Below are positions 1 to 7,841 of a stretch of 64,000 nt of DNA, in pieces. Made by a program: the position numbers and the translations under genes. The notes under the pieces were generated by a model that was given only the letters and a program-made list of their open reading frames with translations, was not told where the DNA came from and ran no database searches. Within the stretch, counting starts at the first letter, position 1, and each line of letters begins with the position of its first letter. Origin of the DNA: Leptospiraceae bacterium (GTDB lineage Bacteria; Spirochaetota; Leptospiria; Turneriellales; Turneriellaceae); the NCBI GenBank assembly GCA_025055765.1, contig JANWWS010000012.1, forward strand, positions 1 to 64,000, given 5' to 3'.

Positions 1-179
1 TTGTCTAGGTGAACGACTTTTTTACGAGCTAGTTTAAAGGCACAAAAGCGCACAATGGCTGACATACTTGTGTTAGATTTAGCTGCTGCCTCGCGCAATT
101 TTGCCATAAGAGCAGGATTTAGACGCAGATCCCACAGACCCATTGAGTTTTTGTGACCTTTTCCTTTCTTCACAATCAT
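1..179 (-). CDS. Partial small ribbon-helix-helix-like protein (3' end outside window)
   Basis: Reading the minus strand from an ATG at 179 gives an open frame to the window edge, about 59 codons. It begins MIVKKGKGHK and continues with a segment of the form LRLNPALMAKLREAA followed by SMSAIVRFCAFKLARKK. A short basic N-terminus, a strand-like LRLNP and two predicted helices match the general plan of ribbon-helix-helix DNA-binding proteins (CopG/Arc type). A GAGGG ribosome binding site lies about 8 bases before the ATG. It could be an antitoxin or a small repressor; no partner is visible because the gene is cut by the edge. The fold assignment is inference from pattern only. Confidence 0.5.
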   Translation of the reverse strand, partial: MIVKKGKGHKNSMGLWDLRLNPALMAKLREAAAKSNTSMSAIVRFCAFKLARKKVVHLD

Positions 180-860
180 ACATCCCTCTGCCTATATAAA
201 ACCCGAATTTTGCCATAAATTTGCAGAATCTTGAAAAAATTTTGGAAAATCGCGCGTTTTTTTCTCGAAAAAATCTGCCTAATAGACCTGGCTGGGAAAG
301 TTTCCTCAACAGTGTTCAAGGATTTCCATAACAAGAATAAAAACCGAGCCATGAATTATTTCGAAGTCCCCACTGAGTGCCTAGACCATCTTGCGACCCC
401 GCAGGCCCGGGTCCCTAAAAGGGTACACGCTGAGGCGAATAGCCACCTTATGCCTCATTGGTATTAGCTACTGTGCTGGCGAATTTTTCTTTGATTATGG
501 AAATCCGGCTATCACTCTTCTGCTGTGTTCCCATGTCCTCTAAAATTTGTTGCCTAAGAACCCATAAGCCCGCCGAAGACAATATGAGCCCATAAAGCCT
601 GTCCCTAGGGTAACCCCCAAAGGAATAGTTCATGAATTATGTCACATATTGTACTCTGTCCTCAGTGACAGCAAAAGTTGCATGGGAAGGAGTTGAAAAT
701 GTTAGCCACGAAACAGGCAAACGATTTTTTATCACCGAAGCAAAGACGTGGTACAAATTGCCCTACAATTTAGAATCGTTCTAGCTCCTAAAGAAGAAAA
801 TTTACCATCGCTTTTTTGGAAAACTGTAAGATAACCTAACACAACTGTTATGTCCGAAAA
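180..860. other. Gene-poor stretch, no convincing gene
   Basis: About 680 bases separate the edge gene from the IS66 relic. Only short open frames occur (for example a 61-codon minus frame at 448-633) and none resembles a known family or has a good ribosome binding site. Part of 370-450 is GC-rich with several short inverted repeats. I looked for tmRNA, RNase P RNA and rRNA signatures there and did not find them. The stretch probably belongs to the same decaying mobile-element region as the neighbouring IS66 relic. Confidence 0.4.
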
Positions 861-869
861 TAGAGCAGG

Positions 870-1530
870 CAGAACCGAAAATGGAGAAAACGATCACAGT
901 TGTCGCGCACCAACGCCGGGCTGGTGGTCGTCAGAGTTGGTCGGATAACATTAGTTTATCTCGAAAGTCTCATCCGCAAGAAATATGTTTGCCGGCACGG
1001 CAAAAGCCAGGTCATGAACGAGGAGATACGGGCAAACACCACAAGACCTTATGTTGGGAGGCTGGTGGGTAAGGACTTGCCTTTTACGCAGAGCTTTATC
1101 ACCTTGAGAATGAGGCACGGGAAGCGAATTTAAATAGAGATGTTTAGGCCAAATTTCGCCAAGAGAACTGCAAAGCGGTGAACGAGGCATTCCGTGAATA
1201 GCTTAATGAGGTCGTGCTAAGTCTTACGGTGCGCACAGCAGGCTGGATAAAGCGGTGAACTAGGCGCTCAACCAGTGGCCAAAGTTGGTTTTATTTTTGG
1301 GCGACCCACGATCCCTTTGGACAACAACGCAGCAGAGAAGGCAATCCGTCCTATTGTCGTGGGTCGCAAAAACTGGCTGATCTGCGGCAGTCCGCTTGGT
1401 GCTAAGGCAAGTCTTATGTTTTATCCCCTTGTGGCCACTGTGCGATTCTGTGGCCACGAACCATAGAAATACTTGCACCCCTATGTGACCCCCTACCCTA
1501 TGCACGCTCTCGGCAAGGAACCCGTAAACT
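870..1530 (+). pseudogene. IS66-family transposase relic, frameshifted
   Basis: Three fragments of an IS66 TnpC-type transposase can be read in order. At about 895-930 the frame VVAHQRRAGGRQ matches the motif before the zinc-finger region. At about 920-1120 another frame gives RITLVYLESLIRKKYVCR, like the IS66 zinc-binding domain, but only one cysteine of the zinc motif survives. At 1262-1466 the C-terminal catalytic region appears: LNQWPKLVLFLGDPR in one frame, then IPLDNNAAEKAIRP and GRKNWLICGSP after a +1/-1 shift near 1311-1314. Stops interrupt the tail. Large internal parts are missing and no terminal inverted repeats were recognised, so this is a dead element. Confidence 0.75.
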
Positions 1531-1758
1531 AATGCCCTTCCAATTACCAAAATAGCACTTTTGCTCTAGATTTTTTACCGAACACAGAGTGAACCAAAAT
1601 TTTGGCCGCTGACATTCAAATTTTGGCGTCTAACAGGGTTTTTTAACCTTTGGTTGGGTGGTTACCCCTACGGTCAAAATGAAAAATTGTTGACACCAAA
1701 GATGCAAACTCAACAGTTTCCTGCAAGTTCCGGCAAGTGCAAATTGGGAGAGAGTGCT

Positions 1759-2400
1759 GTGCAGCAAAAGAAAAGAAGGACCCTCAAAGAGGCCATGGCC
1801 CAAAGTGAGTCCATTCGCATGTTTAAGTCGGATTTTTTGGAAAGACTGTCTCATGTCCATCCGGCCACCCCGTTTGTTATCTATATTCCGGTAATTTTAC
1901 TGTCTTTATACTATGGCCATACAGAATTAAAATTGCAGATGCAAAGTATTTCGATATCTTTCTTCACTGGTATGGTACTGTGGACCTTAGCTGAGTATCT
2001 CATCCACCGTTTCATTTTTCACATACCCCCGAAAAATCGCTTTTTCAAGTCTGTTTATTTTTATACCCACGGCATACATCATGAGGCACCCAACGATGCC
2101 ACGAGGCTAGTTATGCCGCCTGGCGCAAGTATACCATTAGCTGTTTTGTTTTTCTACTTGTTCCGAAATGTCGCAGGCAATTATGGAGTGCCTTTATTTG
2201 CAGGATTCGTAACAGCCTATCTCATTTATGACTTTATTCATTTCTCTACCCACTTTTTTAATTGGCCCTACAGCTGGTTTCGCTACCTAAAAAAAAATCA
2301 CATGCGCCATCATTATGTAAGTAGCGAAACCAATTTTGGCTTAAGTTCACCCTTGTGGGATTTTGTCTTTGGTACTTACTACAATCCCAAGAAAAAATAA
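1759..2400 (+). CDS. Fatty acid hydroxylase / sterol desaturase family membrane protein
   Basis: An integral membrane di-iron oxygenase of the fatty acid hydroxylase superfamily (FA2H/Scs7-like), expected to hydroxylate or otherwise modify acyl chains. The histidine clusters are visible: HRFIFH, HGIHHEAP, HFSTHF and HMRHHY, in the order and spacing of the family, between hydrophobic segments. The length, about 213 residues, fits the catalytic domain without the cytochrome b5 part of eukaryotic FA2H. I prefer the GTG at 1759 because GGGAGAG sits 6-7 bases upstream; an ATG at 1795 is the alternative, and the longer reading from 1654 runs into non-conserved sequence. It sits next to the IS66 relic and starts the well-packed gene region. 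Confidence 0.8.
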   Translation: MQQKKRRTLKEAMAQSESIRMFKSDFLERLSHVHPATPFVIYIPVILLSLYYGHTELKLQMQSISISFFTGMVLWTLAEYLIHRFIFHIPPKNRFFKSVYFYTHGIHHEAPNDATRLVMPPGASIPLAVLFFYLFRNVAGNYGVPLFAGFVTAYLIYDFIHFSTHFFNWPYSWFRYLKKNHMRHHYVSSETNFGLSSPLWDFVFGTYYNPKKK

Positions 2401-2453
2401 CTCACAGGGAATTGGCAGCAAGAAGTTCGTAACTTCGAGCGGTTCCTTGGTTC

Positions 2454-3239
2454 ATGCATGTTGCTGCTTTACAAATTTCTAGCCAAGGGGACATTGAGGA
2501 AAATTTAAGTCGGCTGGCCGTGCTTTTGCAGGAAGCCAGGAAAAAAGAGGTGGAATTAGCCCTTTTGCCAGAGAATTTTGCGTTTTTTGGTCCCGAAGAA
2601 GAGAAAATCCGGCGAGCGCAGCAGATCTCCCAACGGGCAAACATCTTTCTGAGAGAAATGGCCAACGCCTTAGGCATGACAGTGGTGGGTGGTGGATTTC
2701 CATACCCTGCTCGGGATGGCAAAGTTTTTAACCGGATGTTAGCCTTTTCTCCCCTAGGGGAACAACTTTACTGTTATGATAAAACCCATCTCTTCGATGT
2801 GGAAGTGGAGGGTCTGGTATACCGCGAATCTGCGGTGACCGAGCCTGGGATTTCCCTACCTACCCCATTTTCTGTGGCCGAACTTTCCTTTCTGGGAGCC
2901 ATTTGCTATGATCTTCGTTTTCCCGAAATATTCCGACAGCCTGGGGTGGATGTCATTTTGCTTTCTGCTGCCTTTACCCAGACCACAGGCGAGGCTCATT
3001 GGGAAGTCCTCTTACGGGCACGAGCGATTGAGAACCAATGCTATGTTGTGGCTTCTGCCCAGTGGGGGCAGCATTTTGGAGGGCGCAAAACTTTTGGGCA
3101 TTCCATGATCATCGATCCTTGGGGAGTAGTTATGGAAATACTCACCGAGGGGGATGGGCTGGTCATAGCCGAGCTCTCTCAGGAACGATTGCGGGAAGTT
3201 CGTACAAAGCTCCCCGCTTTGCGCCACCGGCGTTTCTAG
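2454..3239 (+). CDS. Carbon-nitrogen hydrolase (nitrilase superfamily, Nit1/Nit2-like amidase)
   Basis: A 261-residue single-domain member of the nitrilase superfamily. The Glu-Lys-Cys catalytic triad is recognisable: Glu in LLPENFAFFG (about residue 40), Lys in YDKTHLFDVE (about 112) and Cys in GAICYDLRFPE (about 150). The CYDLRFPE signature and YDKTHLFDV are typical of the Nit branch, whose characterised members are omega-amidases or deaminated glutathione amidases. Substrate cannot be decided from sequence. It lies 48 bases ahead of the glycosyltransferase on the same strand and may be co-transcribed. The ATG at 2454 has no obvious Shine-Dalgarno sequence but matches the usual N-terminus of the family. 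Confidence 0.88.
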   Translation: MHVAALQISSQGDIEENLSRLAVLLQEARKKEVELALLPENFAFFGPEEEKIRRAQQISQRANIFLREMANALGMTVVGGGFPYPARDGKVFNRMLAFSPLGEQLYCYDKTHLFDVEVEGLVYRESAVTEPGISLPTPFSVAELSFLGAICYDLRFPEIFRQPGVDVILLSAAFTQTTGEAHWEVLLRARAIENQCYVVASAQWGQHFGGRKTFGHSMIIDPWGVVMEILTEGDGLVIAELSQERLREVRTKLPALRHRRF

Positions 3240-3287
3240 CGTTGAGGAAAATCTCGACATCCTGGCTGAACTACTATTTTTGGAAGT

Positions 3288-4412
3288 ATGTTAGACAAGC
3301 TTCCTTGGCGCCTAATTGCAGAGCGATCTTTCTTGTTTATTCCTGCTCTCTTGGCGCGCCTGGAGAGCTTACTTAGAAAAAGGAGGGGCTCTCGTCTTCT
3401 TCAATGTGGGGAAACACTGCTTATCTTTCCTCGGGATCGCAGTTTAGCTTATCTGGCTCGCATCATTTTGGATTGGTGGCTTGAGGTTTATCGTGTACCT
3501 GTACATGCGGTATACTTACCTGAGGCAAGTAAGCAACACCCAGCGCTGAAGAGTCAAGTTGTGTGGGCAAAAAATCCCTTTTTGATTTGGATATTTCTTC
3601 TGAGGGGACGCTATCGCACCGTTGTTTTTCTTGAGCCACAGCGGTATCGGCTGTTATCTTTTTTGGCATGGCTTGCTTTAATTCCTAATCGATGTGGGTT
3701 TACTTTGCAAGACGAAAATCCTTTTTTAAACTTCCGCTTTGCCTTTAATGAAAGTTCTACCCATTATATTCATCAACTGCGTGCTTTTTTTGAGGAACTT
3801 TCGGGTCAAAAAAGGGATCTCTTGCCTTTACTCGAGAAAAAACCGCCGGAGCCAGTTTTGCCTAAAGCTCTTAACATTATTATGGAATTAGGTCTAGGCA
3901 AATTTGTGGCTATCTGTCCTGCAGAGAATCCCTGGCCATCATGGCCTAAGGAGTATTACGGTGAGCTCATTTCTTTCATTTCTTTTCCTGTCTTACTCTT
4001 ATCATTAGATGAGCATGGGTACCGCAAGAATGAGCAAATCTTAAAAACTGCCAAGGAAATTTTTTCTGTTAAGACAGAAATTTATCTTATGCCTGTGGAG
4101 GAAGAACTCCTTTTGGCGACTCTCTCTTCCCGAGCTGAAGTTTTACTTACGGAAGATAATCTATTTGCCCATTATGCTGCCCATTATGGGGCACGGGTAA
4201 TTACCTTATTTGGACCTCGCAATGAAAAGGTACTAGCTCCTTTTTCGAATAAGGCTCAGTCGCTGACGGCTATGGTTCCCTGCCGGCCATGCTGGCAAAT
4301 TGCCTCTGAGTTTCGCTGCCACTATAGCAGAGCCTATGCTTGTGTTTATGATATTTCGGTTGAATCTGTTGTGGAAAAATTAAAGACGATTCTAGCCAAA
4401 GACAAGAAGTAA
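3288..4412 (+). CDS. Glycosyltransferase family 9 (heptosyltransferase-like)
   Basis: A 374-residue protein with the two-domain layout of GT9 ADP-heptose:LPS heptosyltransferases. The C-terminal half shows the family signature around LLTEDNLFAHYAAHYGA followed by VITLFGPRNEKVLAPF, and a cysteine-containing CRPCWQ near the end. It would add a heptose (or related sugar) to the lipopolysaccharide inner core on the cytoplasmic face of the inner membrane. This fits the GmhB/HldE-C fusion at 33461-34495, which makes ADP-heptose. The N-terminal half is divergent, so acceptor specificity is unknown. Its TAA stop directly abuts the stop of the convergent trigger factor gene. Confidence 0.78.
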   Translation: MLDKLPWRLIAERSFLFIPALLARLESLLRKRRGSRLLQCGETLLIFPRDRSLAYLARIILDWWLEVYRVPVHAVYLPEASKQHPALKSQVVWAKNPFLIWIFLLRGRYRTVVFLEPQRYRLLSFLAWLALIPNRCGFTLQDENPFLNFRFAFNESSTHYIHQLRAFFEELSGQKRDLLPLLEKKPPEPVLPKALNIIMELGLGKFVAICPAENPWPSWPKEYYGELISFISFPVLLLSLDEHGYRKNEQILKTAKEIFSVKTEIYLMPVEEELLLATLSSRAEVLLTEDNLFAHYAAHYGARVITLFGPRNEKVLAPFSNKAQSLTAMVPCRPCWQIASEFRCHYSRAYACVYDISVESVVEKLKTILAKDKK

Positions 4413-5753
4413 TTATTCTTGTTTCTTCACCTTTGCAAGCATTTGGGAGAGAGTAAGCTTTTCTCCTTTCTTTGTGTAGCCTTCCTCATACAAAAGCTCG
4501 TAGATTAACTCCCAAACAGCGCTGCGCATTCGATCAGGGAGTTGAAAGAAAAAGCGGGGTATGCGTTCGAAATCCCCCCTAAGATAAGCGGCCAACAAAG
4601 CTTGGTAGTCTTTTTGCAGATTTTCTGGGAGATCTCCCCTTTTTTCGAGGATCTTAGAAAAATGTGTGCTGACATCGTGCTTTTTGGTATCTAAGCTAAG
4701 CAAAAGTTGGCGTAAAACCAGATTCTGTTCAATCTGCTCCGTTAGGGATTTCTTGATTTTTGTTTGGTTCTCGGCATCTAAATCTTCCCATTTTATTTTT
4801 TTCGTTTGTATATCTAAGAGCTCTTCTATTTCATCTTCCAAAACAACTTGGGGGATGTAAAGTTCTGATTCGCTCTTTAAGCGAAGAAGTGCTTGTTGTG
4901 CTTCATATTGGCGGGAGATTTCATCAAAAATTTTCTTTTGACTTTTTTGCAAATTTTCCTTTAATTGGTCTAAAGTGCCAATTTCTGGTAGATAGGTTTT
5001 GACAAAATCTTCGTTTAATTCTGGTAGCTCTTCTTTTTCTGCCTCTAAAATGGTGAAGATAACACTTATGGGTTCACTTCCTTGTTGATTAGTCAATTCT
5101 ATAAGAACTTCGTTTCCTTTATAATGCTCTTTCGATAATATGGTTTTCCTTAATTCCTCTAGAAAAGGGGGGAGATTTTTTTCGCTTAGGCTAAATCTTT
5201 GCTTTTCCACAGAGGAGATAGGCACTCCATTCACCAAGGTCTCGTATTCAACAGTTAGGCGATCAGTGGAGCCAATGGGTTCGTTTTCACCCCTAGGTAC
5301 ATAACGGGCATAATCTCTACGTATACCTGTCAAAAGTCTTTCAAGTTCCTCTTGGCTAGGAAAGTATTCGTTTTGTCTCACATAGGCATGTTTTAGTTTT
5401 CCCAGTTTTACAAAAGGGAGGGTATCGTAAGTAAAGCTAAGTGTGTATTCATCCTCTTTGAGATCCACCTTTTCCAGCTGGCGGATCTTGTATATTTTTC
5501 TTTCTTGCTTGGCATTAATTTCGTGGAATACTTTGTCCAGAGCCAGATGGAGAAGTTCGTGGTGGATTTCATGGCCAAATCTTTGTTCCAGGAGATGGTT
5601 GGGCACCTTTCCTTTTCGGAAGCCTGGCAGCTCTACTACCTGGCGAATCCTATCTAAGGCATTTTGGCGTAGCTCTTGTGCCTCATCTTTGCGGATTTTC
5701 ACTTGGGCACGGTATAAGGTTTCGTTTACTTTACTTGTCGAAATGTCAGCCAT
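4413..5753 (-). CDS. tig: Trigger factor, ribosome-associated chaperone
   Basis: A 446-residue trigger factor. The N-terminal ribosome-binding domain carries the signature GFRKGK at residues 44-49, the loop that docks on L23. A divergent FKBP-like PPIase region follows (about 155-245), then the long helical C-terminal chaperone domain rich in Glu, Gln and Lys. The upstream in-frame extension to 5894 is hydrophobic, unlike any trigger factor, and overlaps the divergent DAHP synthase start, so I chose the ATG at 5753 (MADISTSKVN), where homology to the family begins. No clear Shine-Dalgarno sequence precedes it. No clpP or clpX is adjacent, unlike in many bacteria. Confidence 0.9.
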   Translation of the reverse strand: MADISTSKVNETLYRAQVKIRKDEAQELRQNALDRIRQVVELPGFRKGKVPNHLLEQRFGHEIHHELLHLALDKVFHEINAKQERKIYKIRQLEKVDLKEDEYTLSFTYDTLPFVKLGKLKHAYVRQNEYFPSQEELERLLTGIRRDYARYVPRGENEPIGSTDRLTVEYETLVNGVPISSVEKQRFSLSEKNLPPFLEELRKTILSKEHYKGNEVLIELTNQQGSEPISVIFTILEAEKEELPELNEDFVKTYLPEIGTLDQLKENLQKSQKKIFDEISRQYEAQQALLRLKSESELYIPQVVLEDEIEELLDIQTKKIKWEDLDAENQTKIKKSLTEQIEQNLVLRQLLLSLDTKKHDVSTHFSKILEKRGDLPENLQKDYQALLAAYLRGDFERIPRFFFQLPDRMRSAVWELIYELLYEEGYTKKGEKLTLSQMLAKVKKQE

Positions 5754-5772
5754 TAGTGAGCTTGCAGCTTTA

Positions 5773-5801
5773 TGGCCATTTTCACCCAGTCGATATATAA
5801 T
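5773..5801 (+). promoter_or_regulatory. Candidate sigma-70-type promoter for the DAHP synthase gene
   Basis: In the divergent gap between trigger factor and DAHP synthase, TGGCCA (5773-5778, 4/6 match to the -35 consensus) is followed after 17 bases by a perfect TATAAT at 5796-5801. Transcription would start near 5808, leaving a leader of about 44 bases before the GTG at 5852. This is seen in sequence only. Confidence 0.45.
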
Positions 5802-5851
5802 TTTAGGATAGACGGTCAATAGTAAACTGAAAAAAAGACCAAGGAGTTCCT

Positions 5852-6931
5852 GTGAGACAGGTAAGTCAGTTAAATATACGCAGTGTTGAGCCATTAGAGC
5901 CTCCTATTGTTTTGCATAATCTTTACCCTATAACGGAAATGCATGCTGAACTAGTTTATCAAAGCAGGGAGGAGATCAAGCGGGTCATAGCCCGTCAAGA
6001 CCGTCGTCTCTTACTCATTATTGGCCCTTGTTCCATACATGATCCCATAGCTGCTCTGGACTATGCAGAGAGGCTCGCTCGGCTCAGGAAAGAGGTGAGT
6101 GATCGGTTGTTGATAATTATGAGGGTCTACTTTGAAAAGCCCCGCACCACTATAGGTTGGAAGGGACTTATCACCGATCCCCAGATTGATGGCCTTGATG
6201 ATATACCGACGGGGCTTAGGGTCGCACGTAAATTACTTTTGGATATATTAGCTCTAGGTGTGCCCGCGGCCACAGAATTTCTAGACCCCATCGTACCGCA
6301 ATATATTGCCGATTTAGTTAGTTGGGCGGCCATTGGTGCACGTACCACCGAATCCCAGACGCATCGTCAGATGGCAAGTGGGCTCTCTATGCCCGTGGGA
6401 TATAAAAACAATACCGACGGAAACCTTCAAATTGCCATTGATGCGATGAAATCAGCCAGTTACCCACATAGTTTCCTTGGTATTGATGAAAATGGAAAAA
6501 CAGCGGTGGTACGTACCAAGGGCAACCCCTGGGGTCATATCATCTTAAGAGGGGGGAACAATTTACCCAATTATGAACCTGAAGCAATCCGCATAGCTGA
6601 GGATAAGCTTCGCCAGGCAGGTTTAAACCCCGCTATCATGGTGGACTGCAGCCATGCCAACTCAGGCAAAAAGCACGAGCGGCAAGAAGTAGTGTGGCAG
6701 AGCATATTAGAGCAACGCTATGCTGGCAATGATAACCTTATCGGCATGATGCTCGAAAGTAATATCCACGAGGGGAACCAGAAATTGCCCGAAGTTTTAC
6801 ACCCTGGGGTGGCTGCTCAATTAAAGTACGGGGTTTCCATAACCGATGCCTGTGTTAGCTGGCAAACAACGGAGCAACTGGTAGAACGTGCCTACCGCTA
6901 TATGGCGGATATCCTGGCAAAAACAGCCTGA
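5852..6931 (+). CDS. aroG: 3-deoxy-7-phosphoheptulonate (DAHP) synthase, class I
   Basis: The first enzyme of the shikimate pathway, joining phosphoenolpyruvate and erythrose 4-phosphate. At 359 residues it is the usual length for the AroF/G/H type. Visible signatures: IIGPCSIHDP, FEKPRTTIGWKG, GYKNNTDGN, a GHIILRGGN loop and MVDCSHANSGK near the metal site. The start is a GTG at 5852 with AAGGAG five bases upstream. It is divergent from tig and monocistronic or at the head of the following run (41 bases to the next gene). Feedback specificity (Phe, Tyr or Trp) cannot be read; trpB at 18055 is the only other aromatic amino acid gene here. Confidence 0.93.
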   Translation: MRQVSQLNIRSVEPLEPPIVLHNLYPITEMHAELVYQSREEIKRVIARQDRRLLLIIGPCSIHDPIAALDYAERLARLRKEVSDRLLIIMRVYFEKPRTTIGWKGLITDPQIDGLDDIPTGLRVARKLLLDILALGVPAATEFLDPIVPQYIADLVSWAAIGARTTESQTHRQMASGLSMPVGYKNNTDGNLQIAIDAMKSASYPHSFLGIDENGKTAVVRTKGNPWGHIILRGGNNLPNYEPEAIRIAEDKLRQAGLNPAIMVDCSHANSGKKHERQEVVWQSILEQRYAGNDNLIGMMLESNIHEGNQKLPEVLHPGVAAQLKYGVSITDACVSWQTTEQLVERAYRYMADILAKTA

Positions 6932-6971
6932 AATCGATTGACTCGCTAAAAGAGCCTCATTATATTGAAGT

Positions 6972-7829
6972 ATGCCCTCAGGCTACATGGCTTATATTTG
7001 CGAGGATGCCGGTGGAGAATTGGCTAAGGTACCGTGGGAGCTTCTGAGTTCTCGTACGCCTAAAATCCAACGCCAATTTGTCAGTATTCGTGAGGTAAAC
7101 AAAACTTTTTTAGAAGAAGCATGTAGTAAATACTATTTGGTTTTTCTCATAGCACGTGCTCAAAAGGAAAATGAAATTGCCGAGCTAAAAACCCTTGTAG
7201 CGGAGCTGCATAGGGAAAATCTTTTCTTCTTTTTGATTATCCCTGGTGTAAAACCTTCGCTTTCGGATGATAGAATACAACTTGTGGATGCAAACATACA
7301 AATAGATTTTTTGGTCTCTTATTTGGATCGTTGTATGACTTTAGCATATTATCAGCACAAATATAGGGAGACTGCGGCCGATGAGAACCAATGGTTGCGC
7401 CGTATTGAAAAAATCTTTGCCTTGACCAGAGAAGAGATCATCAACTCGGATCAAACGGCCAAGGCTTATGAAAACTTACTTTTGTATGAGGAGCAGCTTC
7501 TGCAGGAGCAGCGAAGGGTAAATCAAGCTCTCGAGAGTTTACAAGAATATCGGGATCGGCACAAGAAAGATTGGTTGCAAGAAAGGGAAGCAAGAGAAGC
7601 TCTCGAAAATCTCATGTCACGGGAACTTAAGGACCGAACCGAACTACTTAAAGCCCAAGAAATGCTGCTACAGTACACCGCTAAGGAAAGAGAGACTTTA
7701 TATGCTCTCATGAAGTTGCTAAAAGAAAAGGGGTCGCTTTCCCGAGAAGAAGTGGAGGAACTTTTAGAAAAGCAGAATGTCTTACTCAAGGATGTGGAGA
7801 GATTGATCCGCTTACGGGAAAGTAAGTAA
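6972..7829 (+). CDS. Protein with degenerate receiver-like N-terminus and long coiled coil
   Basis: A 285-residue protein of no named family that I recognise. Residues 1-125 alternate hydrophobic strands and helices (YYLVFLIARA, LFFFLIIPG, IDFLVSYLDR) in a way that resembles a response-regulator receiver without the phospho-acceptor signature. From about residue 140 to the end it is almost continuously charged heptad-like sequence (EEQLLQEQRRVNQALESLQ), a strong coiled coil. No signal peptide or membrane span, so cytoplasmic. Only 12 bases separate it from the PgpH-type phosphodiesterase gene, which suggests a linked role, perhaps a scaffold or regulator. The receiver comparison is inference. 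Confidence 0.6.
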   Translation: MPSGYMAYICEDAGGELAKVPWELLSSRTPKIQRQFVSIREVNKTFLEEACSKYYLVFLIARAQKENEIAELKTLVAELHRENLFFFLIIPGVKPSLSDDRIQLVDANIQIDFLVSYLDRCMTLAYYQHKYRETAADENQWLRRIEKIFALTREEIINSDQTAKAYENLLLYEEQLLQEQRRVNQALESLQEYRDRHKKDWLQEREAREALENLMSRELKDRTELLKAQEMLLQYTAKERETLYALMKLLKEKGSLSREEVEELLEKQNVLLKDVERLIRLRESK

Positions 7830-7841
7830 AAGAGGCCTGTT

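Noticed and set aside
330-640. GC-rich segment considered as tmRNA or RNase P RNA
   Set aside because: None of the conserved ends (GG..TGATT..GGATTCGAC, TTCGAnTCC...CCA, or GAGGAAAGTCC) is present; inverted repeats are too short.
3012-3376. Minus and plus frames over the nitrilase gene and its downstream gap
   Set aside because: Shadows of the nitrilase and glycosyltransferase genes with low-quality translations.
5754-5894. 47-codon extension of trigger factor
   Set aside because: Hydrophobic and not conserved; it crosses the GTG start of DAHP synthase and a good divergent promoter. Trigger factor homology begins at MADISTSK.
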